A stretch of 64,000 nt of DNA from assembly GCF_000520995.1 (NCBI RefSeq), contig NZ_JACA01000050.1:1-64000 (forward strand), given 5' to 3'. Numbering within the stretch: the first letter of the stretch is position 1; each line of letters begins with the position of its first letter. The notes beneath the pieces are model-generated. The model saw only the letters and a list, made by a program, of their open reading frames with translations, ran no database searches and was not told the origin of the DNA. A program made the translations under genes and the position numbers. Of the stretch, positions 1-9,931 are shown one piece after another. The stretch comes from Aquimarina macrocephali JAMB N27 (lineage in GTDB: Bacteria; Bacteroidota; Bacteroidia; Flavobacteriales; Flavobacteriaceae).

Positions 1-900
1 GTGCTGCAACAGATACCGAAACCAAAGAAACCGTTACTCCAACGGGGTATTCGGTTGTAATAAATCAGAGTCCTATCAATGCAGGGAATGACAATGCAGT
101 AAGCTATACATTTTCTTCTGCTGAAGTTGGTGCTACATACAATTATACATTTAGTACTTCGGGAGGAGCAGGAACAGTAACCGGATCTGGAACTGTGGCT
201 TCTGCCGGAGCAATTATTTCTGGCATAGACCTTAGTAGTTTAACAGACGGTACAATAACATTAAGCGTAACGCTTACCGATACAAATGGCAATACAGGAA
301 GTGCTGCAACAGATACAGAAACCAAAGAAACTGTTGCCCCAACTGGATATTCGGTAGTAATAGATCAAAGTCCAATCAGTGATCTTAATGACAACGCAGT
401 AAGCTACACATTTAGTAGTGCAGAAGTAGGTGCTACCTATAATTATACTTTTAGCAGTTCTGGTGGAGGAACTAATGTAACCGGATCTGGAACCGTGGCT
501 TCTACAGGAGCAACTATTTCTGGCATAGACCTTAGTAGCTTAACAGACGGCACAATAACATTAAGCGTAACGCTTACCGATGTAAATGGAAATATAGGAA
601 GTGCTGCAACAGATACTGAAATCAAAGATATTGGAGCACCAACAGGGTATTCGGTTGTAATAAATCAGAACTCTATCAATAATGATAATCAAGGAGCAGT
701 AAGTTATACATTTAGCAGTGCAGAAGTAGGTGCTACCTATAATTATACTTTTAGCAGTTCTGGCGGAGGAACTAATGTAACAGGATCTGGAACCGTAGCT
801 TCTGCAGGGCAAACCATATCAGGAATCGACCTAAGCACACTAGACGATGGAACTATTACACTTAGTATAACACTCACCGATACAAACGGAAATACTGGTA
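1..900 (+). repeat. Three in-frame 300-bp tandem repeats inside the surface protein gene
   Basis: The motif GTGCTGCAACAGATAC recurs at 1, 301 and 601, with a diverged copy at 901 (GCGCTGCTACAGATAC), giving a period of exactly 300 bases or 100 codons. Within units two and three, the roughly 80 bases from 421 and from 721 differ at only a few positions. The array extends beyond the left edge of the window. Such nearly identical in-frame units allow length change by recombination and are common in flavobacterial adhesins. Confidence 0.9.
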
Positions 901-1544
901 GCGCTGCTACAGATACAAAAATTAAAGATACAGTGGCTCCAACAGCAACAATAACCATTAGTGACACAACTCTAACAACTGGAGAAACAGCAATATTAAC
1001 CGTGATCTTTTCTGAGATTGTTACTGGATTTAACAATACAGATTTAACAATACCTAATGGAACTCTTACTTCTGTAACTTCTATTGATGGAAACATCACT
1101 TTCGCCGCTACCTATACACCAATTGCAGGAATAATCGAAAACGTAAATATCATTACATTGGATAATACCGGGATAACAGATGATGCGGGTAATACAGGAA
1201 TAGGAACTACAGATTCTGCAAACTTTACTATTAACACTCAGGAGCCTATTCTCGCGACCACCTTAACATTTAATAAAGGATTTTCTCCTAATGGAGATGG
1301 GATAAATGACACCTGGGTAATAGACGGGATTGAAGATTTCCCTAATCACTACATCCAGATATTTAGTAGATCAGGCAATAAAGTATTTGATGCTAAAGGT
1401 TATCAAAATAACTGGGATGGGGTCTCCAATGGCGGTTTAGTGGTTGGAAATGGCAAGTTACCTGTCGGTGCATATTATTATATCATTGAAACAGGCAGTA
1501 AAGAAGTACAACCCCTTATCGGATGGATCTATATAAACTATTAA
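1..1544 (+). CDS. T9SS cargo surface protein with repeated domains and gliding-motility-type C-terminal domain (5' end outside window)
   Basis: The reading frame is open from base 3, so the window starts inside a longer gene. The visible 513 or so residues comprise three ~100-residue repeats (each with a YSVVI start and a VSYTFSSAEVGATYNYTF core), one bacterial Ig-like domain (from about PTATITISDTTL), and a C-terminal ~90-residue domain beginning FNKGFSPNGDGINDTW. The SPNGDGxND signature is that of the gliding-motility-associated C-terminal domain, known as a type B sorting signal for the type IX secretion system. The protein is therefore expected to be exported across the outer membrane and held at the cell surface or released. 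A PorP/SprF gene follows 70 bases later, the usual partner of type B cargo. The role is probably adhesive or structural; the ligand is unknown. Confidence 0.9.
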   Translation, partial: AATDTETKETVTPTGYSVVINQSPINAGNDNAVSYTFSSAEVGATYNYTFSTSGGAGTVTGSGTVASAGAIISGIDLSSLTDGTITLSVTLTDTNGNTGSAATDTETKETVAPTGYSVVIDQSPISDLNDNAVSYTFSSAEVGATYNYTFSSSGGGTNVTGSGTVASTGATISGIDLSSLTDGTITLSVTLTDVNGNIGSAATDTEIKDIGAPTGYSVVINQNSINNDNQGAVSYTFSSAEVGATYNYTFSSSGGGTNVTGSGTVASAGQTISGIDLSTLDDGTITLSITLTDTNGNTGSAATDTKIKDTVAPTATITISDTTLTTGETAILTVIFSEIVTGFNNTDLTIPNGTLTSVTSIDGNITFAATYTPIAGIIENVNIITLDNTGITDDAGNTGIGTTDSANFTINTQEPILATTLTFNKGFSPNGDGINDTWVIDGIEDFPNHYIQIFSRSGNKVFDAKGYQNNWDGVSNGGLVVGNGKLPVGAYYYIIETGSKEVQPLIGWIYINY

Positions 1545-1614
1545 GATCTATAGTTTCAAAAATGAAGAGTTCAACTGTTATTATTTCCATCAAAATCAAC
1601 AAAAAAAGAGTAAA

Positions 1615-2490
1615 ATGAAGTATTTAAAATATATAGTTTTTGCTATTATCATATCATTCATAGGTAACGCCCAGCAAGATCCACATTTTAGTATGTATAG
1701 ATACAATATGAATGTAATTACTCCTGCCTATGCAGGTACTAACGGTAGTCTAGAAGCATTATTTGCAGTAAGGAGTCAATGGGCCGGAGTTAAGGATGGG
1801 CCAGAAACCCTTAACTTTAATATAAACTCTCCGGTAGGTAAAAATGTCGGTATTGGATTAACCGCTGTAAGTGATAAGGTTTTTGTATTGGATGAAACAC
1901 ATCTTTATGCTGACTTCTCATATAAAATAAAAATTACTGAAGACTTAAATCTATATTCAGGAGTTAAAGTCGGAGGGTCTTTCTTAAAAATAAACCTTAA
2001 TGAAGTGGGAATTGAAGACGACCCATTATTTACCCAAAATGTAAGTACATTCAACCCCAATGTAGGTGTGGGGTTTTATTTAAAAGCTAAGAAATATTAC
2101 ATATCACTTTCTGCACCTGGGCTCTTATCTAATGATAGATATGAAAAAGAAGGTTTAAACCCTGTTTCAGCCAGCGATGATTTGCAAGTATTTTTGGGTG
2201 GAGGATATGATTTTGATCTTAGTAATGATTTTAAGTTACGCCCCTCTGTACTAGGTAAAATCGTAAACAATGCTCCTATATCTTTGGATCTTACAACTTC
2301 AATAGTATATAAAGAGCGAATAGAACTAGGAGCAAATTATCGTTTAGATGAGAGTATAACTGCATTTTTTACAGCTAGCTTTTTAGAAAACATATTAAGT
2401 ATTGGATATGCATATGAACATGTTACATCGGATATAAACACTTATGACAATGGAACTCATGAAGTAATTTTAAAATTTAAGCTAAAGTAA
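1615..2490 (+). CDS. PorP/SprF family type IX secretion membrane protein
   Basis: 291 residues. An N-terminal signal peptide (MKYLKYIVFAIIISFIGNAQ) is followed by the family opening QQDPHFSMYRYNMNVITPAYAG, where the QDPxFSxY...NP(A)YAG pattern is diagnostic of PorP/SprF. The rest is beta-rich and ends in alternating hydrophobic strands, as expected for an outer-membrane barrel of about 300 residues. Members of this family work with individual T9SS type B cargo and are usually encoded directly downstream of it, as here: the SPNGDGxND protein ends 70 bases upstream. Inferred role: outer-membrane attachment or export partner of that cargo. The family is multi-copy in Flavobacteriaceae, so no sprF symbol is assigned. 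Confidence 0.93.
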   Translation: MKYLKYIVFAIIISFIGNAQQDPHFSMYRYNMNVITPAYAGTNGSLEALFAVRSQWAGVKDGPETLNFNINSPVGKNVGIGLTAVSDKVFVLDETHLYADFSYKIKITEDLNLYSGVKVGGSFLKINLNEVGIEDDPLFTQNVSTFNPNVGVGFYLKAKKYYISLSAPGLLSNDRYEKEGLNPVSASDDLQVFLGGGYDFDLSNDFKLRPSVLGKIVNNAPISLDLTTSIVYKERIELGANYRLDESITAFFTASFLENILSIGYAYEHVTSDINTYDNGTHEVILKFKLK

Positions 2491-2599
2491 CCAGGAAAAC
2501 ATAAATATTAATACTGAACTAATTTAAGCGACTTCTTTATTCAAAAGCCATGTCAACATTTTAGTTTTAATTAGCATAACTAAAGCAATTAGGATAAGA

Positions 2600-3853
2600 T
2601 TACATCCCTGTTCTGATTGCTTCTACAGGATCTAATTTTGAAGCTGACAATGCAGGTAAAATTCCTGCAATCAGACCTATTATTGTAGAGGAGAACATTC
2701 CCCAAAACATATTAGAACTAGAAAGTATAAACTTAAAATCGCCTGTAAACTGTGAGGCAAATATTGAAATTAACCAAACCAATAAAAGTCCAATTAATCC
2801 ACCAAAAATTGCAAGAATAATTGCTTCGAAGAGAAACTGAAATAATATAAATCTTTTTTTAGCTCCTAATGCTTTTTGTATACCTATTAGATTTGTTCGT
2901 TCTTTAACGCTTACAAACATGATATTAGCAATTCCAAAACCTCCTACCAGAAGTGAAAACATACCAATAAAACCTCCAATAGTAGACATTGTACCTGTTA
3001 TATTATCTATAAAATCTGTAAACCCTTGTAATTGATTTACAAAAAAGTTATTACCCTCATCCGGTTTTAATCCTCGATATGCTCTTACTTTTTGTTTTAA
3101 GGCTGCTACAAATTCAGGTACATCAATCCCAGATTCTGGCTTAATGATAATAGCAGGAAAAGACGATTTATTATTATCTCCATAAATCCTTCTAACCAGA
3201 TTAACAGGAAGAATAACTGCTGTATCTTTACTATCTCCAAAGAGGCCTGCTCCTTCTTTTTGAAGCACCCCTATTACGGTAAGCTTTCTTCCGTATAAAC
3301 GTACTTTTTTCCCAATGGGATCACTAGATCCAAACAGGCTATTGGCTATCTCATCCCCTATGACGATTACGGGAGCACCTGCTACAGATTCTTGTTCGTT
3401 ATAAAATCTTCCTTTTACGACCTGTAATTCTTCAATATCATAATAATCATTGGTAACTGGTGCAATTTCTACATTACTTACACTATTATCTTCATACTTA
3501 ATCGTTTCAGGAGCTACATTCAAAATAAAACTAGCTGCTTTAAGATCAGGCATCGATCTATTAATATATTGATACTCCTCAAAAGTTACATCAGGAAATT
3601 GTTCTCGTTTCCATTGTGGTATATCAGAAGGGCCAAAAGAAAAACGCATAAGATAAATTGTACTATTATCCAGAGAGCTTATACTTCCTTTAATTTCTTG
3701 TTTTAATGAGTCTACCGCAGCGAGAACTCCTATAATCGAAAAAATCCCGATCGTAACACCTAACAGCGAAAGAAATGTACGCAACTTATTATTTCTAAGT
3801 GCATTAATAGCAAAATTAAAGCTTTCTTTAAGTACTCTAAGATAGATTAGCAT
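2600..3853 (-). CDS. MacB/FtsX-type ABC transporter permease
   Basis: 417 residues, a normal length for this family. A first membrane segment (about residues 25-48, TFLSLLGVTIGIFSIIGVLA) is followed by a ~230-residue periplasmic MacB-PCD-like domain containing VIGDEIANSLFGSSDPIGKK. Three further membrane segments in the last 140 residues form the FtsX domain and end in the typical ALSASKLDPVEAIRTGM. The ASKLxPxEALR-like tail is characteristic of LolCE/MacB-type permeases. No ATPase gene is adjacent, so the partner is unknown. Exported substrates of relatives include lipoproteins, antimicrobials and macrolides; none can be assigned. The gene is divergent from purH, with a 151-base gap. Confidence 0.9.
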   Translation of the reverse strand: MLIYLRVLKESFNFAINALRNNKLRTFLSLLGVTIGIFSIIGVLAAVDSLKQEIKGSISSLDNSTIYLMRFSFGPSDIPQWKREQFPDVTFEEYQYINRSMPDLKAASFILNVAPETIKYEDNSVSNVEIAPVTNDYYDIEELQVVKGRFYNEQESVAGAPVIVIGDEIANSLFGSSDPIGKKVRLYGRKLTVIGVLQKEGAGLFGDSKDTAVILPVNLVRRIYGDNNKSSFPAIIIKPESGIDVPEFVAALKQKVRAYRGLKPDEGNNFFVNQLQGFTDFIDNITGTMSTIGGFIGMFSLLVGGFGIANIMFVSVKERTNLIGIQKALGAKKRFILFQFLFEAIILAIFGGLIGLLLVWLISIFASQFTGDFKFILSSSNMFWGMFSSTIIGLIAGILPALSASKLDPVEAIRTGM

Positions 3854-3949
3854 GCTCTATTTTTTGGACTGGATTTTAGATTATTTAAATATAGGACGTT
3901 TTCCTTATATTTTTGTTACAATTTATTGAAAACAATTACACATAATTGA

Positions 3950-3981
3950 TTGTCTAATTGGGTACTAAATTGCTATTTTTG
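3950..3981 (+). promoter_or_regulatory. Bacteroidota-type promoter for purH
   Basis: A TTG at 3950-3952, a 21-base spacer and TATTTTTG at 3974-3981 match the TTG / TAnnTTTG consensus of this phylum. The start codon lies 23 bases downstream of the -7 box. Confidence 0.6.
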
Positions 3982-4004
3982 CGTTTTACTAACTAAATTT
4001 TCTC

Positions 4005-5537
4005 ATGAGCAACACAAAAACTGCTAAATCTGCACTAATTTCTGTATTCAGTAAAGACGGATTAGCACCTATCGTAAAAAAATTAGACGAACTTGATATT
4101 ACAATTTATTCTACTGGTGGGACCGAAAAATTTATTAAAGATTTAGGTATTGATGTTATCCCTGTTGAAGATGTAACATCTTACCCTTCAATCTTAGGTG
4201 GAAGAGTTAAAACATTGCACCCAAAAGTTTTTGGAGGAATCTTAAATCGTCAAAATAACGATAGTGATGTTGCAGAGCTTGAACAATATGAGATCCCACA
4301 AATTGATATTGTTATTGTAGATCTATATCCTTTTGAAAAAACAGTAGCTTCTGGAGCTTCTGAACAAGATATTATTGAGAAAATAGATATTGGAGGGATT
4401 TCTTTGATTAGAGCAGCAGCCAAAAACTTTACCGATGTAACTTGTGTAGCTTCGGTTGATGATTATGCAGAGTTTTTACAAGTTATTTCTGAAGGAAACG
4501 GAACTATTTCTTTGGCAGACCGTAAACGTTTTGCTGCCAAAGCTTTTAACGTATCTTCTCACTATGATTCTGCAATTTTTAATTATTTCAATAGTGATCA
4601 TGAAATTGCTTCTCTTAAAATAAGTGAAACCAAAGGTAAGGTATTACGTTATGGTGAAAATCCGCATCAAAAAGGATTTTTCTTTGGAGATTTTGATACC
4701 ATGTTTGACAAATTACATGGTAAAGAACTATCTTACAACAACCTTCTTGATGTTGACGCAGCAGTAAACCTGATGAGTGAATTTAAAGGAGAGTCACCAA
4801 CATTTGCAATTTTAAAACATAACAATGCATGTGGTTTAGCACAAAGAGAAACTGTTCTTCAGTCCTATGTTGATGCATTGGCTGGTGATCCTGTTTCAGC
4901 ATTTGGAGGTATATTAATTAGTAATAACGAAATTGATACAGCGACTGCCGACGAAATTCATAAGTTATTTTGCGAAGTGGTTATTGCTCCTTCTTTTAGT
5001 AATGAAGCTTTAGAAATACTAAAAGGAAAGAAAAACAGAATTATTTTAGTACAAAAAGATATTGATTTACCAAAAACACAAGTACGTACTTGTTTAAATG
5101 GTGCATTGGTTCAGGATAAAGATCTTAAAACGGATGCCAAAACAGATTTGGAGACCGTAACTAAGGTAGCGCCTACATCAGAGCAAATAGAAGATCTTTT
5201 ATTTGCATCAAAAATCTGTAAACACACCAAATCAAATACTATAGTATTTACTAAAGGAAAACAATTATTAGCAAGTGGAACAGGACAAACCTCTAGAGTA
5301 GATGCACTAAAGCAATCTGTAGAGAAAGCAAAGGCATTTAATTTTGATCTTAATGGAGCGGTTATGGCTAGTGATGCTTTTTTTCCTTTTCCAGATTGTG
5401 TAGAAATTGCAGACAACGCAGGTATTAAAGCTGTGATCCAACCAGGAGGTTCTATCAAGGATCAATTGAGCATTGATTACTGTGATCAAAACGGAATTGC
5501 AATGGTTATGACCGGAACACGCCATTTTAAACATTAA
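4005..5537 (+). CDS. purH: Bifunctional AICAR transformylase / IMP cyclohydrolase
   Basis: 510 residues, the usual PurH length. The enzyme catalyses the last two steps of IMP synthesis in the cytosol: formylation of AICAR with 10-formyl-tetrahydrofolate, then ring closure. The N-terminal cyclohydrolase domain (about 1-200) shows YSTGGTEKFI and GGRVKTLHPKVFGGIL. The C-terminal transformylase domain shows ILKHNNACG (the K-H-x-N-x-C-G catalytic motif), SDAFFPFPD, VIQPGGSIKD and the terminal MTGTRHFKH. The ATG at 4005 is preceded by a good promoter. No other pur genes are adjacent; mreB follows 43 bases later, an arrangement seen in several Flavobacteriia. Confidence 0.98.
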   Translation: MSNTKTAKSALISVFSKDGLAPIVKKLDELDITIYSTGGTEKFIKDLGIDVIPVEDVTSYPSILGGRVKTLHPKVFGGILNRQNNDSDVAELEQYEIPQIDIVIVDLYPFEKTVASGASEQDIIEKIDIGGISLIRAAAKNFTDVTCVASVDDYAEFLQVISEGNGTISLADRKRFAAKAFNVSSHYDSAIFNYFNSDHEIASLKISETKGKVLRYGENPHQKGFFFGDFDTMFDKLHGKELSYNNLLDVDAAVNLMSEFKGESPTFAILKHNNACGLAQRETVLQSYVDALAGDPVSAFGGILISNNEIDTATADEIHKLFCEVVIAPSFSNEALEILKGKKNRIILVQKDIDLPKTQVRTCLNGALVQDKDLKTDAKTDLETVTKVAPTSEQIEDLLFASKICKHTKSNTIVFTKGKQLLASGTGQTSRVDALKQSVEKAKAFNFDLNGAVMASDAFFPFPDCVEIADNAGIKAVIQPGGSIKDQLSIDYCDQNGIAMVMTGTRHFKH

Positions 5538-5580
5538 TTTTATTACATTTACTGAATTTTAACCCCTTTTTTTGACTTTT

Positions 5581-6609
5581 ATGGGATTTTTTGACTTCTT
5601 TACCGAAGAGATTGCAATAGATTTAGGTACCGCTAACACATTAGTGATCCACAATGACAAAGTAGTAGTGGATAGTCCCTCTATTGTAGCCAGAGATATT
5701 ATGACTGGTAAAATTATTGCAGCCGGAAAGGAGGCTGCCATGATGCAAGGAAAAACCCATGAGAATATAAAAACTATTCGCCCACTTAAGGATGGGGTAA
5801 TTGCTGATTTTGATGCCAGTGAAAAAATGATAAGTATGTTTATCAAAGATATCCCGGCATTGAAGAAAAAAATATTTGCACCTGCTTTACGTATGGTGAT
5901 ATGTATTCCTTCAGGAATTACCGAAGTTGAAATGCGAGCAGTAAAAGAAAGTGCAGAACGTGTAAACGGAAAAGAAGTATACCTTATCCATGAACCTATG
6001 GCAGCTGCAATTGGTATTGGTGTTGATATTATGCAACCTAAGGGAAATATGATTGTGGATATAGGTGGAGGTACTACAGAAATTGCAGTTATTGCATTAG
6101 GAGGAATTGTATGTGATAAATCGGTAAAAATTGCAGGAGACGTATTTACCAATGATATTATATATTACATGCGTACACAACATAACTTATATGTTGGAGA
6201 ACGTACTGCTGAGAAAATAAAAATACAAATTGGTGCTGCCACAGAAGATTTAGAATTACCACCTGAAGAAATGAATGTTCAAGGTCGTGATCTACTTACA
6301 GGAAAACCTAAACAGGTTCAGATTTCTTATAGAGAAATGGCTAAAGCACTTGATAAATCTATTCTACGTATCGAAGATGCAGTAATGGAAACCTTATCGC
6401 AAACTCCTCCAGAACTTGCTGCAGATATTTATAATACCGGTATATATCTTGCAGGGGGAGGTTCTATGCTCCGTGGGTTAGATAAGCGTTTATCACAAAA
6501 AACAGATTTACCAGTTTATATTGCAGAAGACCCGTTAAGAGCAGTTGTAAGAGGTACAGGAATTACACTAAAAAACCTAAACAGGTATAAGAGTGTATTG
6601 ATAAAATAA
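5581..6609 (+). CDS. mreB: Rod-shape determining actin homologue MreB
   Basis: 342 residues from the ATG at 5581 (MGFFDFFTEEIAIDLGTANT). The in-frame TTG nine bases upstream is a less likely start because homologues begin at MGFF. Actin-fold ATP-binding signatures are visible: IDLGTANTLV (phosphate 1), VDIGGGTTEIAVIALGGI (phosphate 2) and YLAGGGSMLRGLDK (adenosine). MreB forms membrane-associated filaments that organise lateral wall synthesis by RodA and PBP2. It heads the mreB-mreC-mreD-mrdA-rodA cluster, although 131 bases separate it from mreC. Confidence 0.98.
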   Translation: MGFFDFFTEEIAIDLGTANTLVIHNDKVVVDSPSIVARDIMTGKIIAAGKEAAMMQGKTHENIKTIRPLKDGVIADFDASEKMISMFIKDIPALKKKIFAPALRMVICIPSGITEVEMRAVKESAERVNGKEVYLIHEPMAAAIGIGVDIMQPKGNMIVDIGGGTTEIAVIALGGIVCDKSVKIAGDVFTNDIIYYMRTQHNLYVGERTAEKIKIQIGAATEDLELPPEEMNVQGRDLLTGKPKQVQISYREMAKALDKSILRIEDAVMETLSQTPPELAADIYNTGIYLAGGGSMLRGLDKRLSQKTDLPVYIAEDPLRAVVRGTGITLKNLNRYKSVLIK

Positions 6610-6740
6610 TGTTTTGAAAAAAACATTCCTGAAATATACCTAAATTTCTGATTTTACGTTATCCTGCTTTAATACTTGCTAAGTAAGACTTAGCCCAAAA
6701 CATAGAACGTTTAACTAAAGAAGTCATCATACTCTAAATC

Positions 6741-7553
6741 ATGCAGCAGATTATTAATTTTTTAATTAAGAATAAACGTTTTCTGCTATTTCTTCTGCTA
6801 TTATGTATAGCACTGATTTTCACCATACAATCACATTCATACCATAGAAGTAAATTTGTTAGTTCTACTAATTTCTTAAGCGGAGAATTATATAGTTGGC
6901 AACACTCTGTGAGTGATTATTTTGGTTTAAAAGAGGAAAACCAACGATTATTAGATGAGAATGAAAAACTTCGTAATCAATTAAGTGCTCTGGGGGCAGA
7001 TTCTATTGCTACAAAATATTTAGACACACTATCATTTGATAAACCTTATACTTTTACTAAAGCCAGAGTAATTAAAAACGATTATAGCAAAATTGATAAC
7101 TACATCTTGATTAATAAAGGTGAAAAAGATAGTATTGTACCCGACATGGGTGTTATAACAGATAAAGGTATTATAGGAATTATAGAGAATACTTCAAAAA
7201 ATTATAGTAGAGTGATTTCTATCCTTAATAGTAATTCTCGAATTAATGCTGGATTAAAAAAGTCCAACCAGTATGGTTCTTTAATCTGGAATGGAAAAGA
7301 CCCAAACATTGTTCAGTTAGAAACTATTCCGAGACAAGCAATTCTTAAAGAAGGAGATACTATTATAACACATGGTCGTTCAACCATTTTCCCTAGAGGA
7401 ATAGGAATAGGAACAATTGCGAATTATAAATTAAATCAAAATAAAAGCTACTATTTAATAGATGTCAAATTATTTAACGACATGAGTGATATCGGTTTTA
7501 TTTATGCTATAAAAAGTAGAGATATTGAAGAAATTAAAAGCTTAGAAAATTAG
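6741..7553 (+). CDS. mreC: Rod shape-determining protein MreC
   Basis: 270 residues. One N-terminal membrane helix (about 13-29, RFLLFLLLLCIALIFTIQ) is followed by a coiled-coil stretch (KEENQRLLDENEKLRNQL, about 60-80) and the periplasmic beta-rich MreC domain with DKGIIGIIENTSKNYSRV and the late motif GDTIITHGRSTIFPRGIGIG. MreC dimerises in the periplasm and activates PBP2 and RodA. Three bases separate it from mreD, so they are cotranscribed. Confidence 0.96.
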   Translation: MQQIINFLIKNKRFLLFLLLLCIALIFTIQSHSYHRSKFVSSTNFLSGELYSWQHSVSDYFGLKEENQRLLDENEKLRNQLSALGADSIATKYLDTLSFDKPYTFTKARVIKNDYSKIDNYILINKGEKDSIVPDMGVITDKGIIGIIENTSKNYSRVISILNSNSRINAGLKKSNQYGSLIWNGKDPNIVQLETIPRQAILKEGDTIITHGRSTIFPRGIGIGTIANYKLNQNKSYYLIDVKLFNDMSDIGFIYAIKSRDIEEIKSLEN

Positions 7554-7556
7554 ATC

Positions 7557-8063
7557 ATGAACAGGGATACTTTACTACATATTGTTAGATTCATTGTTTT
7601 GGTTTTAATCCAGGTATTTATCTTAAACCATATTAACTTTTTAGGATATCTAAACCCTTATATCTATATCATTTTTATTCTTCTGGCCCCCATTAATATT
7701 AATAAAGGCCTTTTTCTTGTAGTAAGTTTTATGTTAGGGCTGATCATAGATATGTTTGGTGATTCTGGAGGCGTACATGCTGCCGCCTGTACCGTTATTG
7801 CATTTTTTCGTCCAGTAGCATTACGGTCGGTATTCGGACTTAGTTATGAGTTTCAAACTGTAAAACTAAGCAATGTTGGATTTGGTGAGCGTTTTGCTTA
7901 TGTAATCTTAATGGTTTTAACACATCATATTGTACTTTTCTCGTTAGAAATTTTTAACTTCTCTCACATACTATTAATCATCAAAAAAACGTTATTTTCT
8001 AGTTTATTTACAATAGTGATTACCATGTTGGTTTTAGTATTGTTTAGAAGAAATGATTCATGA
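7557..8063 (+). CDS. mreD: Rod shape-determining protein MreD
   Basis: 168 residues, almost entirely hydrophobic, with about five predicted membrane helices (IVRFIVLVLIQVFILNHINF and onward) and the family-like middle segment LGLIIDMFGDSGGVHAAAC. MreD is an inner-membrane partner of MreC in the elongasome. Its identity rests on hydropathy, length and its position between mreC and mrdA. The stop overlaps the mrdA start by four bases (ATGA), indicating translational coupling. Confidence 0.93.
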   Translation: MNRDTLLHIVRFIVLVLIQVFILNHINFLGYLNPYIYIIFILLAPININKGLFLVVSFMLGLIIDMFGDSGGVHAAACTVIAFFRPVALRSVFGLSYEFQTVKLSNVGFGERFAYVILMVLTHHIVLFSLEIFNFSHILLIIKKTLFSSLFTIVITMLVLVLFRRNDS

Positions 8064-9931
8064 GAAAGTTACTACTCTACCTAATAATTATTACTACTGG
8101 TATTGTCTTTGTTGCAAGGCTATTTTATTTGCAGATATACAATACTTCTTTTGCTTCGTTATCAGAAGATAATGCGATTAAAGTAATTTACGACTACCCC
8201 CAAAGAGGTGCTATTTATGATCGAAATGGAAGGCTGTTGGTTACCAATCAACCTTCATATGATGTTATGGTTATTCCCAGGGAATTAAAACCTTTTGATA
8301 CTTTAGAATTTTGTTCTATTCTTAATATCAGTAAAGATAAACTTATAAAAAGGCTCAAAAAAGCCAGAATCTATTCTCCAAGAGTCCCCTCTATTGTTAT
8401 ACCACAATTGACTAAAGATGAGTATGCATATCTTCAGGAGAAAATGAGGAAATTTGAAGGTTTTTATATTCAAAAACGTTCATTAAGGGATTATCAAACT
8501 GTTAATGCTGCAAACGTATTAGGGTATATTGGTGAGGTCAACGAAAGGTTAATAAAAGAAGATACTTATTACCTCTCTGGAGACCTTATTGGTATTGATG
8601 GTGTAGAAAAACAATATGAAAATGAACTTAGAGGTATCAAAGGAGTAAAACGAATTCAGAAAGATCGATTTAACAGAGATATAGGCCCATATAAAAATGG
8701 AAAATTTGACACCCTTCCTGTAAATGGAAAAGATCTTACCTTAACCCTAGACTCAAAACTACAGGCATATGGGCAAAAACTAATGGAAAATAAACGAGGA
8801 GGCATTGTAGCGCTAGAACCCTCGACAGGAGAAATTTTAGCGCTAATAACCGCACCTACGTACAAACCAGAGTTATTAGTAGGACGAAAAAGATCTCCGA
8901 ACTTCACCAAATTAGTTTATGACACTATAGCGATACCACTTTTTGACAGAGGTTTAAAAGCAGAATACCCTCCGGGATCACCCTTTAAAACTGTTAATGC
9001 ATTAATAGCATTACAGGAAGGGGTAGTCGATACTCAGGAAAGTATTTCTTGTAGAATGGGGTATTATTACGGAAAAAATGGAAGGAAACTTGGTTGTCAT
9101 TCTCATAGAAGTCCGTTAAATATGATTCCAGGCATAGCGAACTCTTGTAACGCATATTTCGCGACAGTATATCGAAGAATTATTGAGAAATATGATACTC
9201 CTCAAGAAGGAATGGAAACCTGGAGGAAACATGTTGAAAGTTTTGGTTTAGGAAATTATTTGGGTTATGATTTACCAACCGGAAAAAGAGGAAAAGTGCC
9301 AACCGCAAAATATTACAATAAAATTTATCAATACCCAACTTATAAATGGTATGCATCAGCGACATTATCTAATGCTATCGGACAAGGAGAAGTACTTTCT
9401 ACTCCTATACAATTAGCAAATATGACCGCAGCAATTGCAAATAGAGGACATTATTTTACTCCTCATATTATAAAAGCAATAGATACCAAACCTATAGAAA
9501 ATGAAAACTATACTATTCCTAAGATTACAACTATTAACAAAGAACATTTTGAGCCTGTAATAGAAGGAATGTATCAAGTATACACCCAAGGTACTGCAAG
9601 GTCCTTGCAAGTTAAAGGTATTGAGATTTGTGGAAAAACAGGAACAGCAGAAAATTTTGCTAAAATTGATGGGAAAAAAACTCAGCTTACCGACCACTCT
9701 GTGTTTATAGCATTTGCACCAAAAGATAATCCTAAAATAGCAATAGCTGTATTTGTCGAAAATGGATATTGGGGTGCTCGTTATGCCGGAAAAATTGCTT
9801 CGCTAATGATAGAACAACATATAAACGGGGTCATCTCTAGAACAGATTTAGAAGATTGGATTCTTACACATAGCCTCGAAGAAGAATATGCCAAACCCTA
9901 TAGTGGCGAACCTTTTAAAATTAATCAATAA
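8060..9931 (+). CDS. mrdA: Penicillin-binding protein 2 (elongasome DD-transpeptidase)
   Basis: 623 residues. A short cytoplasmic start and one membrane anchor (about 4-24) precede the PBP dimerisation domain (RGAIYDRNGRLLVTNQPSYD) and a C-terminal transpeptidase. The catalytic motifs are GSPFK (SxxK, Ser near residue 307), NSCN (SxN) and CGKTGTAEN (KTG). The enzyme crosslinks lateral-wall peptidoglycan with the glycosyltransferase RodA, whose gene overlaps the stop codon of this one by one base. It is the usual target of mecillinam-type beta-lactams in this family. Confidence 0.97.
   Translation: MRKLLLYLIIITTGIVFVARLFYLQIYNTSFASLSEDNAIKVIYDYPQRGAIYDRNGRLLVTNQPSYDVMVIPRELKPFDTLEFCSILNISKDKLIKRLKKARIYSPRVPSIVIPQLTKDEYAYLQEKMRKFEGFYIQKRSLRDYQTVNAANVLGYIGEVNERLIKEDTYYLSGDLIGIDGVEKQYENELRGIKGVKRIQKDRFNRDIGPYKNGKFDTLPVNGKDLTLTLDSKLQAYGQKLMENKRGGIVALEPSTGEILALITAPTYKPELLVGRKRSPNFTKLVYDTIAIPLFDRGLKAEYPPGSPFKTVNALIALQEGVVDTQESISCRMGYYYGKNGRKLGCHSHRSPLNMIPGIANSCNAYFATVYRRIIEKYDTPQEGMETWRKHVESFGLGNYLGYDLPTGKRGKVPTAKYYNKIYQYPTYKWYASATLSNAIGQGEVLSTPIQLANMTAAIANRGHYFTPHIIKAIDTKPIENENYTIPKITTINKEHFEPVIEGMYQVYTQGTARSLQVKGIEICGKTGTAENFAKIDGKKTQLTDHSVFIAFAPKDNPKIAIAVFVENGYWGARYAGKIASLMIEQHINGVISRTDLEDWILTHSLEEEYAKPYSGEPFKINQ

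Noticed and set aside
5559-6152. 197-codon minus-strand frame over mreB
   Set aside because: It is antisense to a strongly conserved gene and has no protein-like features of its own.
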